64,000 nt of DNA from Engraulis encrasicolus (taxonomy: Eukaryota > Chordata > Actinopteri > Clupeiformes > Engraulidae). The notes under the pieces are model-generated. The model saw nothing but the letters and a program-made list of their open reading frames with translations, was not told the origin of the DNA and searched no databases. A program made the position numbers and the translations under genes. Shown in pieces: positions 1 to 47,365 of the stretch. The DNA lies in contig NC_085875.1 in the NCBI RefSeq assembly GCF_034702125.1, positions 43,832,270 through 43,896,269 on the forward strand, written 5' to 3'. The stretch's first letter is position 1; each line of letters begins with the position of its first letter.

Positions 1-122
1 TTATAAGAGTCCAAATGTTCCACTTTTGAGGGAAACGGTTAATTTCAAATTTGGACAGCATCTGAGATGTGGACTTGTAAGAGTCCAAACGTTCCACGTC
101 TGAAGGAAACAGTCCTTGTTAC

Positions 123-37185
<37,063 letters not shown>

Positions 37186-38066
37186 TTTCAAGCAGGGGCT
37201 CAGCAGATCATGAACAAATCTACAAACACATAATGATTTAGTCAGATGCCATGCACTGAGTTGAAGATGGTGGGTGTTCAAAGCAGAACAAATGATAACA
37301 TTGGATTTAGGAGAACATAATACATGGGACTGATAATAATAACAAGGGATTATGTTGAGTAAAAAAAGGAGACAGTCTCAGATATTGCATAAATTCCACA
37401 AGACGCCAAAAAAGAAAAAGCTCCCATAAAACAAGTAGCCTAGTGTGCTTTCAGAGGAGATAACATTATTCAATTTAGTCTACAGTGATGAATATCCTAT
37501 CATCACTTGGTTTTTGTCTTGAATTATAGATCAAAGTCTATAGAATCTGATTTTTTTAGTGAAAGCACAGTCAGGTGAGCAGCATGTAGACTATGGTTGT
37601 TGGGCTCCCTCCAGTGGTAATGTAATGCATTGAGACCGCTGAAGTTTGTGTGATAGAATGGACTTTGCAACAAACTTTCAAATAATTTTTTTAATATTTA
37701 TAGAGATATGAAACTATAGTAAAACATAGAATTACTATGGAACACACTCAACATGCAAACTGTTCCACTTTTTAACCAAGTTAATTATTTCAACTTGGCA
37801 AACTATATTGGTGAAAATAGGCAATTAAATAGCCTAATAACCCAATTCATTGAATGATTCGATGTGCGTTATTGATTCTGGTGTAGTAGCCCATGGAGAT
37901 GTTCTGACAAGGCTCAGCCCATAAAAGCTGAGAAATAAATGCAGCCCATAGTCAAGACAGAGTGGTGCATCAAAAAAAGAAAAACCTACAAATTAATAAA
38001 TCAATTTTCAATTTCAAAATTTGAACAAACAATATCCAACACGTGTAGCCTAGTCTTTTATCTTAC

Positions 38067-38270
38067 CTGCAAGAGATGGGGGGAAATAGGCGACTCTGGT
38101 GTGTGGAGATGCCCTCCTCTCCTCAGTAAGCCGGTGAATGTCCTCCACTGGGTGCCGAGACAAGACTCCTCTACTGGACTCCCTGACGCTTAGCCTGGAG
38201 ATAGCAGAGACTTGAAGGACAGCCTCTTTTCAAGTGGGACGGAGCTTTCTTCACTCTGCGCCTTAATAGG
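38067..38270 (-). other. col12a1: col12a1 non-coding exon 1 (5' UTR) and start region
   Basis: A strong splice donor (CTTGCAG followed by GTAAGA on the minus strand) lies at 38065-38066, upstream of the signal-peptide exon. Sequence to its right has no long open frame, as expected for a 5' UTR exon. A weak TATA-like stretch (TATTAAGG on the minus strand, about 38262-38269) could place the start near 38235-38245. The right boundary is a guess; only the donor is supported. Confidence 0.45.
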
Positions 38271-39275
38271 GGGTGTTTCTACCTTAAAACCCAAGAAAGA
38301 ACCTCCTGCAAGTTATCAAGAATTCCCAAAATGAATGCACAGTGGCGTCCTAGATTAGTTTACGTCTGAAATGAAAAAAATATTCCATGAAGTCATGACA
38401 CTCAAGATGGACAGTGAAAGTCTACTTGGGGTTGTCTTTCTTTCAGATAGCAATAATAAACCAATGAGCAAGATGTCCGAATATGTCCAAATCAAAACTG
38501 CATAAAAAATCCCAATATGTTCAATTCAGTCCAACCAATTTCCATATAATTTACATTGTTAGAGAGGAGCGACCAACAGGTAAAATATCTCTGAAGTGTC
38601 TGAAAGACACAAAAAGTTCCATATACTGATCGATTTATCGTCTACATCACGTTTATCCACATACACAGGGGACACAAGCGAAACATGTTCTGTTCCTCAA
38701 AATATTAGTGAATGGCGCCTCTCCGTCAGACCCGCTCCAAATCCGAATGGCGTCTCTCCTTCCCAATAACGCAGAAATACCAACTTGGGGTGGTGCGTAA
38801 TCTTGTGTGTAACCGTGTACTGGAGAAATATACAACCCAGATAGTCAATTAATAATGTATAACTGATCATTTTAGGTCTAAACAAACATACATAGCTGTT
38901 TACAGGCATTTGAATAGACTTCAGAATTGAAGAGAAGCTGCAGGTTTTAATTATGGGAACGTGAGCCAGGTTTCTTAGAGTAGTCAAGGTAAATGCTGCC
39001 CTCTAGCGTATGGCTACTGCATCAAAGGCTTTAGTTGGAACTGAGACATGCCAAAGATTCCATTTGTTTTGGATTGCATTAATAACCACTAATCTTTGTA
39101 TATCCCCCTTATTTTCATTTTAAGCTCATTTGAAAAATCAATGTCAACTCATGTCTGAAGAATTCCACAGCAAATTATAGCCAGCCTGAATATGTCTAGG
39201 TCTAATGCTATAGCCTGTTGAGGGGGTGGTAGGGACGCTGGACGCCTGGACAAGCTGGTAAGGAAAGTTGGGTTC

Positions 39276-39510
39276 GGTGGACATGGAACTGGATGCTCTC
39301 ACAACAAAAGCTGAGGATAGGACCCTGCGCAGACTGGACATGCTCGACACAATAATTACTGACACTCCCTGCACCTGTTTCTGGCCAACCAGCCTCTTCA
39401 GGTACATCCTGTGACATCCCCTGCTGGACAGACTACAGACGCCTTTTGTCCCCAGGGCCATCCAGCTCTTCAACACCCTACAGGATACACTAAGACAACA
39501 AATGGAATCA
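39276..39510 (+). pseudogene. LINE reverse-transcriptase C-terminal fragment
   Basis: A plus-strand frame reads ELDALTTKAEDRTLRRLDML, then an in-frame stop, then LLDRLQTPFVPRAIQLFNTL. The RL..PFVPRAI.LFN block resembles the C-terminal tail found in many fish LINE ORF2 proteins. Short and interrupted by a stop; the family is not assigned. Confidence 0.4.
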
Positions 39511-39838
39511 TAATCCAAATTAAATGTGTGAGCAGGGTTATGTGGCCTCATTTGTGCCCCTGGGAGTGGACTGTACCATTCCTAAGGGGGCACAAGTCAA
39601 ACTGGGTCATTTTTTTCTTTGTGGCCTCCAGCCTCATGATGCAAGACTCCCTCGACATAATTTATGAGTTTATTTATATTTTACAAAAAACACAATTCAA
39701 AGGTAATTTTGCCATTTGAAATTGGGTTGTTGAATGGGGGAAAGCCCTCCAAAAGGTTGCTCTGTGTTGGTTGTTTTCTCCAAGGCGACGGGCGACACTG
39801 AGGCAAGAGGCCAGAAGTCACAGGAAAGTACTGGAGAA

Positions 39839-40011
39839 AGTGGGCACGACCATGATGAAGCAGTGCTGCTTTTGCCAGGCAGCGTGCATGCTCACTTTGC
39901 CAGTTCGATGAATTCTGGTTAGAATTTTCTAACCACAATGCATCAAACTGGAAAAGTGTGCATGTGCTCTGCCTGGCTAAAGAAGCACTGCTTCATCACG
40001 ATCGTGCCCAC
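39839..40011. mobile_element. Large near-perfect palindrome (foldback MITE)
   Basis: Arms of about 85 bases meet near 39925. GTGGGCACGACCATGATGAA at the left is mirrored by TTCATCACGATCGTGCCCAC at the right, with GCCAGGCAG and CCAGTT also mirrored. There is almost no loop. No clear target duplication. Confidence 0.7.
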
Positions 40012-40316
40012 TAGTTTGACTTGCAAAGACTCAGACTATTGGTCATTCACTTCCCCACCCGCCTCAGTCTGAAGTTTGTCAAAGTCACATTTATTTTTGT
40101 ATCCCAAAAATGAAATTAAATCTTGAAAATCATACCCAAATACTTAACTGGGGGCACATGACTGCCCCCTATGAATTCCTTGTTTAATGTATACATGGAT
40201 GTCTTTGGAGATTAAAATAGTAGCCAAGGATACATTGCCAAATTCCAAAAACTTCAAAGGGATCATCATGTAAAAAAAAACACACACACAACATGCAAAT
40301 AAGTAATGTGTTTTCA

Positions 40317-40322
40317 TTTATT
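40317..40322 (-). terminator. cox7a2: cox7a2 poly(A) signal AATAAA
   Basis: A canonical AATAAA on the minus strand, 132 bases past the stop codon. It predicts a 3' UTR of about 150 bases, ending near 40300. No closer signal was seen. Confidence 0.6.
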
Positions 40323-40453
40323 TAAGATCAACATTGGAATCATATTGTTTCCACAAACATTAAATAATCTTCAATGACATGACAACAGGACTCCCTGACA
40401 CCTAATATGTACAATTGGCAGAGGATGATGTACACAAGGGTGAGTCCCACTTG

Positions 40454-40512
40454 TCATTCTGGCTTCTTGGGTGACGCAGCACTGAACAGCTCGTACACAA
40501 CATATGCACTTC
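40454..40512 (-). CDS. cox7a2: cox7a2 coding exon 4 with stop
   Basis: GSAYVVYELFSAASPKKPE and TGA at 40454-40456. The acceptor CCAG is immediately preceded on the gene strand by about 40 TC units, so the polypyrimidine tract is itself a microsatellite. Confidence 0.92.
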
Positions 40513-40513
40513 C

Positions 40514-40600
<87 letters not shown>

Positions 40601-43600
40601 CCAGCATTAGAAATAAGGTTAAACAAACAAGGTAGCGATTCGATTCGAATCGAGTCAGTCCGATTCTACAGTGCATTGCAATACATTACATTTCAAATGA
40701 AAGCAAGGCAACATTTTCATGAGGCAATACAAGCAGTCAGACACTGAACAACATTTTATTGGCTTTTTTGTGTATCAGTCCTGCTTTTCTCAATGCTTTG
40801 AAGTACTCAAATTAAATTTAACATTCATTTGCTCCGGTAATGCCCACGGAAGTAATTGAAAGCTGAAAAAATATGCCGCATCGATAATGGCATTTGCCGA
40901 ATCGATTATTGAATGGTCTTGCCCTGCATTGCCGAATCGATTATTGTTGACACCACCAGTACATATGCAAATACAGTATATTATGTAAGGGATAACGGCC
41001 GACGAGGTGACCGGTAATACGAAATTAATGGCGAGGCGGTGGCTTTGAACTCCGCCAAGCCATGAATTTCGCATAACAGGTCGACCTTGAAGGCCGTTAT
41101 GCCGCTTATCTGCCGTTATGGTAAGGTACTTTTTTAATCCATTATTGTCTGTAAAGTTGTAGGAACCATGTAAACTGCACCAGAATCTTGTGAGCAAGAT
41201 AGAATGTTGCTATGCAGGCGTCATGTCTAGAATGTTTGTTTGGTAGCCCTAGTCTTAGATTTAAAAACAAAAACTTGCGAAGCATTTCTACATGCTGAAT
41301 CGACACGTTGCATCACGCGTCTATTTCCCCCTGCTGATCATCACAGGCTACCTGTCAACTTTGTGCGTAAAAGAGAGAGAGAAAGAGAGAGCGAAAGAGA
41401 GGGATTCCCCACACTCATAGGGACATTTTTAATAACTCTCCCCTTTCCCCTTTCACACGTGTTCCTTCCCCACAAGAGGAGAGTAGCCTAATTAAAAAAA
41501 GGGATGATTTCGGATCAATAACAAAGGGAAGGCAGCGGGAAATAAAATTTAAAAAGGTAGTTTCCCATGGGAGGGGAGCAGATGACGAGGTGACTCTGTT
41601 TCGATACAATTAATGGCGAGGCATGTGTTTAGAATCTCGGTACAGGGTATTGTTTTTATCTATTGCTATATGTCAATTTGTAACCTATGAATTATGCCAA
41701 CTGCAGCATAATCTAGTGAGCAAGTAAGTCAGGCGCGCCTCTATCTGATGCGTAAGGATGTAGAACTTTTGGGGCGACTGACTTCACAACCAAATGCGTT
41801 AGAACTGACGACTGGCTCTTGGCTTGACAACCGAATGCGATAGAATTAACGGCTGGCTCTTCACTTGACAACCAAATGTTATAGAACTAATGACGGGCTC
41901 TTGGCCATAGAAACCTGCAGTTTAGAATAACTAACTGCAGTTCGCCTAACTTAGATGCACATTTGACGTCTGACCAATTATAGAGGAATGATTGCAACCC
42001 CATCAGCCAATCAGAAATGAGAATTCCTTTGCGTAGGCAGATAAATGTCATGTAGCCCAGCACATTTCCCCCTACTTCACATACCAACATACTGCATTTA
42101 CCCTTGGTCCTGAAAAGTAGGTCAGCCCAAAGGTTTTCATATCACGTATGCAGAATGTGGCACCTGGCTTTGTGGTTTTAAAATACAAATTCCTTGTTTG
42201 ACTAAATGACCACTGCAGTCACCCTGTGTCCTCACATTCACACAAACAGTCGGGGCAGGCATTTGGACAGAACTGGGACACGTCCTGAAGTAATTTTTTT
42301 CCCCAAACATACAATAAACTTTACTCACCCAGAATAGTCAAGGTCATGGTGGTCCTGTACAAAAGAGCGTCTTTGGTGCCTCCCTTCAGATGGATGGGAA
42401 TACCATTGTCCTCCTAAAGGAATATAACAACATCTCAGTGATTACCATGTAATGTTTAGTGAATACTACTACAACACATGGTAAAACGTCCTGGAATAAC
42501 CTGTCTAGGATGTTCAGTCGTTTTAATTTTGTAGAACAATAGCAGATCAGACACGGCACAAAAAAAAGTAATTTCAAAAGACAATGGTCTGTCTCTAAAA
42601 GCCAGACTCAAGGACCTAAAGGACTGCATGAACATCATCCAAGACAGGCGATTCCATACTCTTTACCAGGGGTTGTAAAATGTCAGTAGCCATGAGTACA
42701 GGTGAGCTAGTGTGCACTGTGACAAAGCACATTTCCTTTCGTAATCTACAATCTGGTGATTACTTTACAGAACTAATCTACACATCTACACCAACGACCA
42801 AACTAAATGCCTTGATTTTCATCCTACTCGATGCAAGTTGCTGTGGTAAAATATTTATCATCATAGCACTAAGTAATTTCTGACTGAACATCCTGGTTTT
42901 ACACACATCCCCTCAATACAAATCTAATTTCAGCCGTGTTTGGTACCAATTCCATTCTGAGCAACCTAAATGCTAACAAAGTAACGGCATGTTCCACACT
43001 GACTGCTATACACAAGAAAGATCAAAGAGGTACACATGAACTCGTCTTAGATCAGAGAAGAACATATTTCAGTATGGAAACAAGGTGGACTGTTACTTTA
43101 AAGACATTTGAAGGTCAGTGATGAGCAGGCTCACATGAACTGAATGGTTGAATAAATAATGGAGGTTCAAAAATTGACTTCTCTCCACTTTAAGTTGATA
43201 GTTTTTTACTCATAGCTATTTCTTTTAATAATTTGCGCTTTGGTCTATGGCAAATGACTGGACATGTGCAACCACAACCTAGAAGTTGCCCTTTGTTCAA
43301 AAAGATAAGTCAATGCAACAGCCAGGTCAAAAACAAACAACAATAAATGTTATAATCAGGTTGATACCAAAATAACTCCACATGACAAAAGGTTATCTCT
43401 AGTTTTGCAAATAAATGCCGATCATAAGTTTTCTGATAGTTTTCAGCCGTGCATGCCAGCATCTGTAAGAGGTGTTTTAGCAAAGCCTTGAGTGCTGTCT
43501 TTGCTTACTTCCAAGGTCAAAATATATGTCACACTGCATGCATACACATTAGTCATCACAGTCTGGCTCTGAACTTCTATGGAACTCTGGTTAGCATCGC

Positions 43601-44827
43601 AGAATACTTATCTGATGGGCTACAACCGTGGAAAAAAAAAATCACCCCAGAGCCTGGTGATGAAACAGACACTTAACCGTAACATTACCATTATCATTAA
43701 CATGTCAACTGCAAAACTTCTTGTTATGTATATTGATGACAAAAAAAGATATGGATCATAGACAAAACACATAATATGCATTAGATAAATGACAATCCAG
43801 AATCACATTGAAATATAATATGCATGCTATGTTGAATTGAAATGTGTGCAAGGCGGATGATGCTAGAACTAACCTGGAAATGCTTCTGCTGCGATGGGAC
43901 TTTGTTTTCGACTTGTCGACGGGAGGTACTGCTGACCGTCCTCCTGGAAATGTGCCGGAGGGCCTAACGAGACACAAGATGCATAAACCAAAGTCAAAAA
44001 TCTGTTGTTCATAAATTACAGAATAAATGCAATATCCTTGAATTCAAAAACGGTTGTACACACAACTGTTCCATTTGAATTTATTACACGTTATGGGATT
44101 TTATGATAACAACCTTAAATCAGTCTGACCCCAATGACATTTCCAACAGAAACAGCGAAGAATTTGGTCATGATACCAAGTCCTCAGCCTCACTACCTGT
44201 TTTGTAGGCTGGTTATAACACTGCTAATGTATAACATACATAGGCCTAGTGGTAGTGAAGCGTTGATGGTGTCATCTTTTCATGACCACTTACACCACAG
44301 ACTTCATGTGACATGTAACCAGTTGAAATTTGATTTGAAATCACTACCAGTACTGCCGCACTATATTAAGGATACGATTAATGCTGAATTACATTAAAAG
44401 GAACAGTATAGCCGAGAAATATCTTCAATGAGTTATAAGCTGAAAGACTGAGTAACAATGTTGACATTAACAAGCGAGACGTGTAAGATTCAATAAGAAA
44501 CAATGTAATGTACACAATGCGAGGGTTAAGCTTATGGCTGGCAGTTTCAGGGGAAAATCGGATCTTAGTAGCTAATGATGTGATTATCTGATGTTTTGGT
44601 TGATAAATTGTTGTCATTAAGCACACAACTTAACCGGTACATTGGCAATGTCCTATCGGCAGGTTAGCTAACGCTAGCTTTGAAGATAAGAGTGCTTCTC
44701 TAACTAGCTAGAACTTACTGAGTTGCCAACAAAATCCAACCGAACAAGGAGCTGTATTGCCATGCGTAGTAATAATAAAACTCAAGAGTTTTCCACTCAC
44801 CATAAGATTTCTGTACATGGCTGACAT
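40454..44827 (-). CDS. cox7a2: Cytochrome c oxidase subunit 7A2, mitochondrial (4 coding exons)
   Basis: A nuclear-encoded small subunit of respiratory complex IV in the inner mitochondrial membrane. The four pieces join in frame to 86 residues plus stop. In order: an Arg/Ser-rich presequence (residues 4-26, MYRNLMALRHISRRTVSSTS), the mature N terminus (ENKVPSQQKHFQEDNGIPIH), LKGGTKDALLYR, one membrane span (about residues 56-78) and the ending SPKKPE. Human COX7A2 has LKGGVADALLYRATM and ends FPKKQE. The second ATG (44818) aligns with the human start, and the first ATG adds M-S-A, so either may be used. It lies between tmem30a and col12a1 on the same strand, as in human, which favours cox7a2 over its relatives cox7a1 and cox7a2l. 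Confidence 0.93.
40515..40597. repeat. (GA)n microsatellite forming the cox7a2 exon 4 acceptor tract
   Basis: About 41 GA units on the plus strand (TC on the gene strand), ending two to three bases before the acceptor AG of cox7a2 exon 4. Confidence 0.98.
40985..41106. mobile_element. Foldback repeat family C, copy 1
   Basis: GATAACGGCCGACGAGGTGA through AATTAATGGCGAGGCGG folds against 41055-41106 (GCCATGAATTTCGC, CTTGAAGGCCGTTATGCC). A diverged copy of the left arm and flank lies at about 41577-41750. It lies in cox7a2 intron 3. Confidence 0.55.
41577..41750. repeat. Foldback repeat family C, copy 2 (partial)
   Basis: GCAGATGACGAGGTGACT and AATTAATGGCGAGGC match copy 1, followed by a diverged match to its right flank (CTGCA.CATAATCT.GTGAGCAAG). 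The inverted arm is missing. Confidence 0.5.
41761..41911. repeat. 41-base tandem repeat, about 3.5 copies
   Basis: The unit resembles TAGAACTGACGACTGGCTCT TGGCTTGACAACCGAATGCG. Copies start near 41761, 41801, 41842 and 41883. A related GGCTCTGGCTTGACA unit occurs at about 4612-4672. Confidence 0.7.
42329..42413 (-). CDS. cox7a2: cox7a2 coding exon 3
   Basis: EDNGIPIHLKGGTKDALLYR followed by the start of the membrane span. Acceptor TTTAG, donor GTGAGT, ending in phase 1. Confidence 0.93.
42414..44800 (-). other. cox7a2 introns 1 and 2
   Basis: Apart from exon 2 (43874-43963), no other coding or repeat feature was recognised in these 2.3 kb. Confidence 0.6.
43874..43963 (-). CDS. cox7a2: cox7a2 coding exon 2
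   Basis: Thirty codons, ALRHISRRTVSSTSRRQVEN to HFQ, covering the rest of the presequence and the start of the mature protein. Acceptor CGTTAG, donor GTTAGT, phase 0 at both ends. Confidence 0.93.
44801..44827 (-). CDS. cox7a2: cox7a2 coding exon 1
   Basis: Nine codons, MSAMYRNLM. The donor GTGAGT lies at 44799-44800, in phase 0. It begins the mitochondrial presequence. Confidence 0.88.
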
Positions 44828-44945
44828 GTTTTTATCTTTCTGACTTTAGCGATGCTACTTTTCTTCACCACAAGGACATAAACAGAACTTCCGCTGATAT
44901 CCCATGGACCATTGCGAGCAGTGACACGCAATATCCGGTGTAGCA
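44828..44945 (-). promoter_or_regulatory. cox7a2: cox7a2 proximal promoter with ETS/GABP-like sites
   Basis: Upstream of the start codon the gene strand has GCGGAAGT (44887-44894) and a weaker ETS-like ACCGGATAT (about 44931-44939), with no clear TATA box. GABP (NRF-2) sites of this kind are known to drive nuclear genes for complex IV subunits. Function here is inferred from motif and position only. Confidence 0.4.
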
Positions 44946-45366
44946 GTGGATTCGTAAACTGTGTAAAAGCAGAGAACTTCGTACACAGGGGTGAGAGTAT
45001 TTTATCATAGTTTCTTTGATTTTTTTATACAGATCTATGTCCTGAACTGCCTCAGGCCCAGGGTATCGAATTTAATCAAAGTTACATTACTGTATATTAA
45101 TGGTTAATGTATGTGGGCCTACTGTATTATTTGAAATGACCCCGTGGGCCAGATTTTGCCCCTGGGCCAAATTCTTCCTGTATGCCTAGGCTTGAGTTTG
45201 ACATCTCTGGCTGTCTGATGATGTAAAGTAGGCCTAATTGTCATCCTCAACAGCAATGCACACCAATTCCAAAAAATTAAACAAATCAGTTCTAACTGAT
45301 AGGAAATATAGATGTTCATTGCCACATTTCACAGAGAATATAGGCAGAGAGAATACAATAATCTTA

Positions 45367-45624
45367 CTATGTGATATCGGCGAGATGGGGTCAGCTCTAT
45401 GTTCCCACAGCCCAAATGATCCCAGCTTATTCCTGCTGCTCCATGTTCCCACAGTTTTACGAAATTATTCAGATATAAGCCATACGCTCTACAACTCCAT
45501 GTTCCCACATTTCCAAGTAAACTAAGAGAACCAATAGGCCTAAAAAGAATGTTTAAAATCTTAGTGATGTGGGACCAATGGGCTGTGGGAACATAGACAC
45601 GCTCCCGGCGAGATCACAATATCG
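45367..45624. mobile_element. Inverted-repeat element with TATGTTCCCACAG motifs
   Basis: TCTATGTTCCCACAGCCCA (45396-45414) is perfectly inverted at 45579-45597. Two further direct copies of CTCCATGTTCCCACA lie between (about 45439 and 45494). Flanking GGCGAGAT is also mirrored. It is intergenic between tmem30a and cox7a2. Confidence 0.6.
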
Positions 45625-45809
45625 GTATGGATGCTCATGCTACATGAAAATGGATCATGGATGAATGGGCACTGTTAAAACAAACTCAAACCACACATGA
45701 GAAATGTGAAGGAATTAATGTTGATTTATTTACTCTAGCAGTTTCCAGCTGTCCAAAAGGGAATGTAAAGCCTTGCTGCAAAAAGCTAAATTTTCTTTTA
45801 CAGTGTTTA

Positions 45810-47171
45810 CAAAGCTGCAATATATTCTTTATTTTGGTGTATAATGCATCGTGTAGCCTACAAGGTAGGCCCCTATACGGTTATTCATTTGTGCACAAAT
45901 AACATAGTTGACAACTTGAATATCACCTGGACTCATGTACATGATCATGATTTCATTTACAGAAGCCTGATATCAACTTTGTGTACATCATTAAGATGTC
46001 CTGTAAAAGAAAGTGCAAGGAATATACAATAAATACTGCAACATACTGCTTTAAAATCTATCATATTTAAAGTGCATTTTCTTATACTGCAATATTTGCT
46101 TATTTTCAAACCAGTGAAAAAAAGAACTACATTCTGTATCGTTAACACAATATAAGAATAACTGCCACATTAAATGAAATGGTTTCAATAAATATATCAT
46201 GTAAAAAGGCTAAATATCAAATTAAAGCCCAAAAAAAAGACAAAAAACGAAATCATTTAGCCCTTGATGGGCTTACAACAGAAAACTACAGTGTGTATGA
46301 GGAAAATATGACACATGATATAGGGTCCAGCTGGTCAAGCACACATTAAAAAAACCTTTAAAAAAAACAAGAGCTCAGTCTGAAAACCCAGTGACGGCTG
46401 ACAGACATTTTGATTTTGAGTATTTTCTTTTCCAAGCAGGTTTGCTTATGACAACACAGTACCCATTACATTCAGTTTGTTAGATTTAACAAAATGGTTT
46501 CAAGATTGATCCTTCTCTGCATTCCAGAGTCATCTGTAAAGATGGCTATTTTGATTGAGATAATACAGTCTGCATATATTTTGAGAAGCAACACAGAATT
46601 AACAAAACAACTTTGGTCAAAATCATCAGTGTACTCCTACTCCAACTAGCCAAAGTACCCAGAACGTTTCAAGTATAAAATACTAAGTCGTGTAGCTCAG
46701 TGGCATTGTGCTTCCTTTTAGGGTCCATACTGTGTACGGCACCACGGTAAAACATTGACTTCATACATTTCAACTACAGCAAAACGTCACTGAATTCCAG
46801 TGGTATTGATGACAAAAAAGCTAATAACAACAACCACCTTATTATTAGGGTCCCATCAGTAAAATTATAGTAGGGGAGACTATGGAACATCAGCATTCAT
46901 AAATCAAAAAGAAAAAAAAACATACAAACTCAACTTGCATCCCATCTACTTGTGCTCAAATGTAACATTTCAATTGGTTTTCCTAAATATTTTACCATTC
47001 CTTCTTATGCACCTGAAATATTATATTCCATTAGCTTTGGGACATTGCTACTTCACAGACAAAAAACTCTTTATGTTAGCAAAGAAAAAAGAAGCCAGGT
47101 TCCAGCAGGTATACAGGATAGTGCGAATGTGTGCACACCTTAGCAGAGGTGGGAATCTCTGTTGGTGATTT
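45810..47171 (-). other. tmem30a: tmem30a probable 3' UTR
   Basis: AT-rich sequence after the stop, with no other gene. The first minus-strand AATAAA candidates are at 45828-45833 and 45725-45730, giving a 3' UTR of about 1.35-1.45 kb. The end is uncertain without transcript data. Confidence 0.35.
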
Positions 47172-47365
47172 TCAGTTGGGAATGTCGGCATTGTTGCTTC
47201 GGCTTCCATAATTGTGATGGATGATGAGCAGCACCACCCCCAGGAAGAAGCAGACGGAGCCCACCGTCATGTATGCGATGCCAAGGAAGGGGTTCTTCCC
47301 TCCCATCCAGGAGATGGTGCTCAGGATCATACGCTTGCGGCCGTCAAAGCTGAGCACGGGGTAAT
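47172..47365 (-). CDS. tmem30a: tmem30a exon 7 with stop
   Basis: [36 protein letters not shown], then TM2, [15 protein letters not shown] and TGA at 47172-47174. The acceptor is TCCAAAG, with little pyrimidine tract. A decayed second copy of this exon's start lies about 200 bases upstream in the intron. Confidence 0.95.

Larger units (their letters stand above)
38300..40300. other. Intergenic region between cox7a2 3' end and col12a1 start
   Basis: 2 kb holding a LINE-like fragment and a large palindrome (listed separately). No further gene was recognised. Confidence 0.6.

Noticed and set aside
40632..40965. Another hAT-like element rich in AATCGATT
   Set aside because: The ends could not be paired convincingly and no flanking duplication was found, so it was not listed as a feature.
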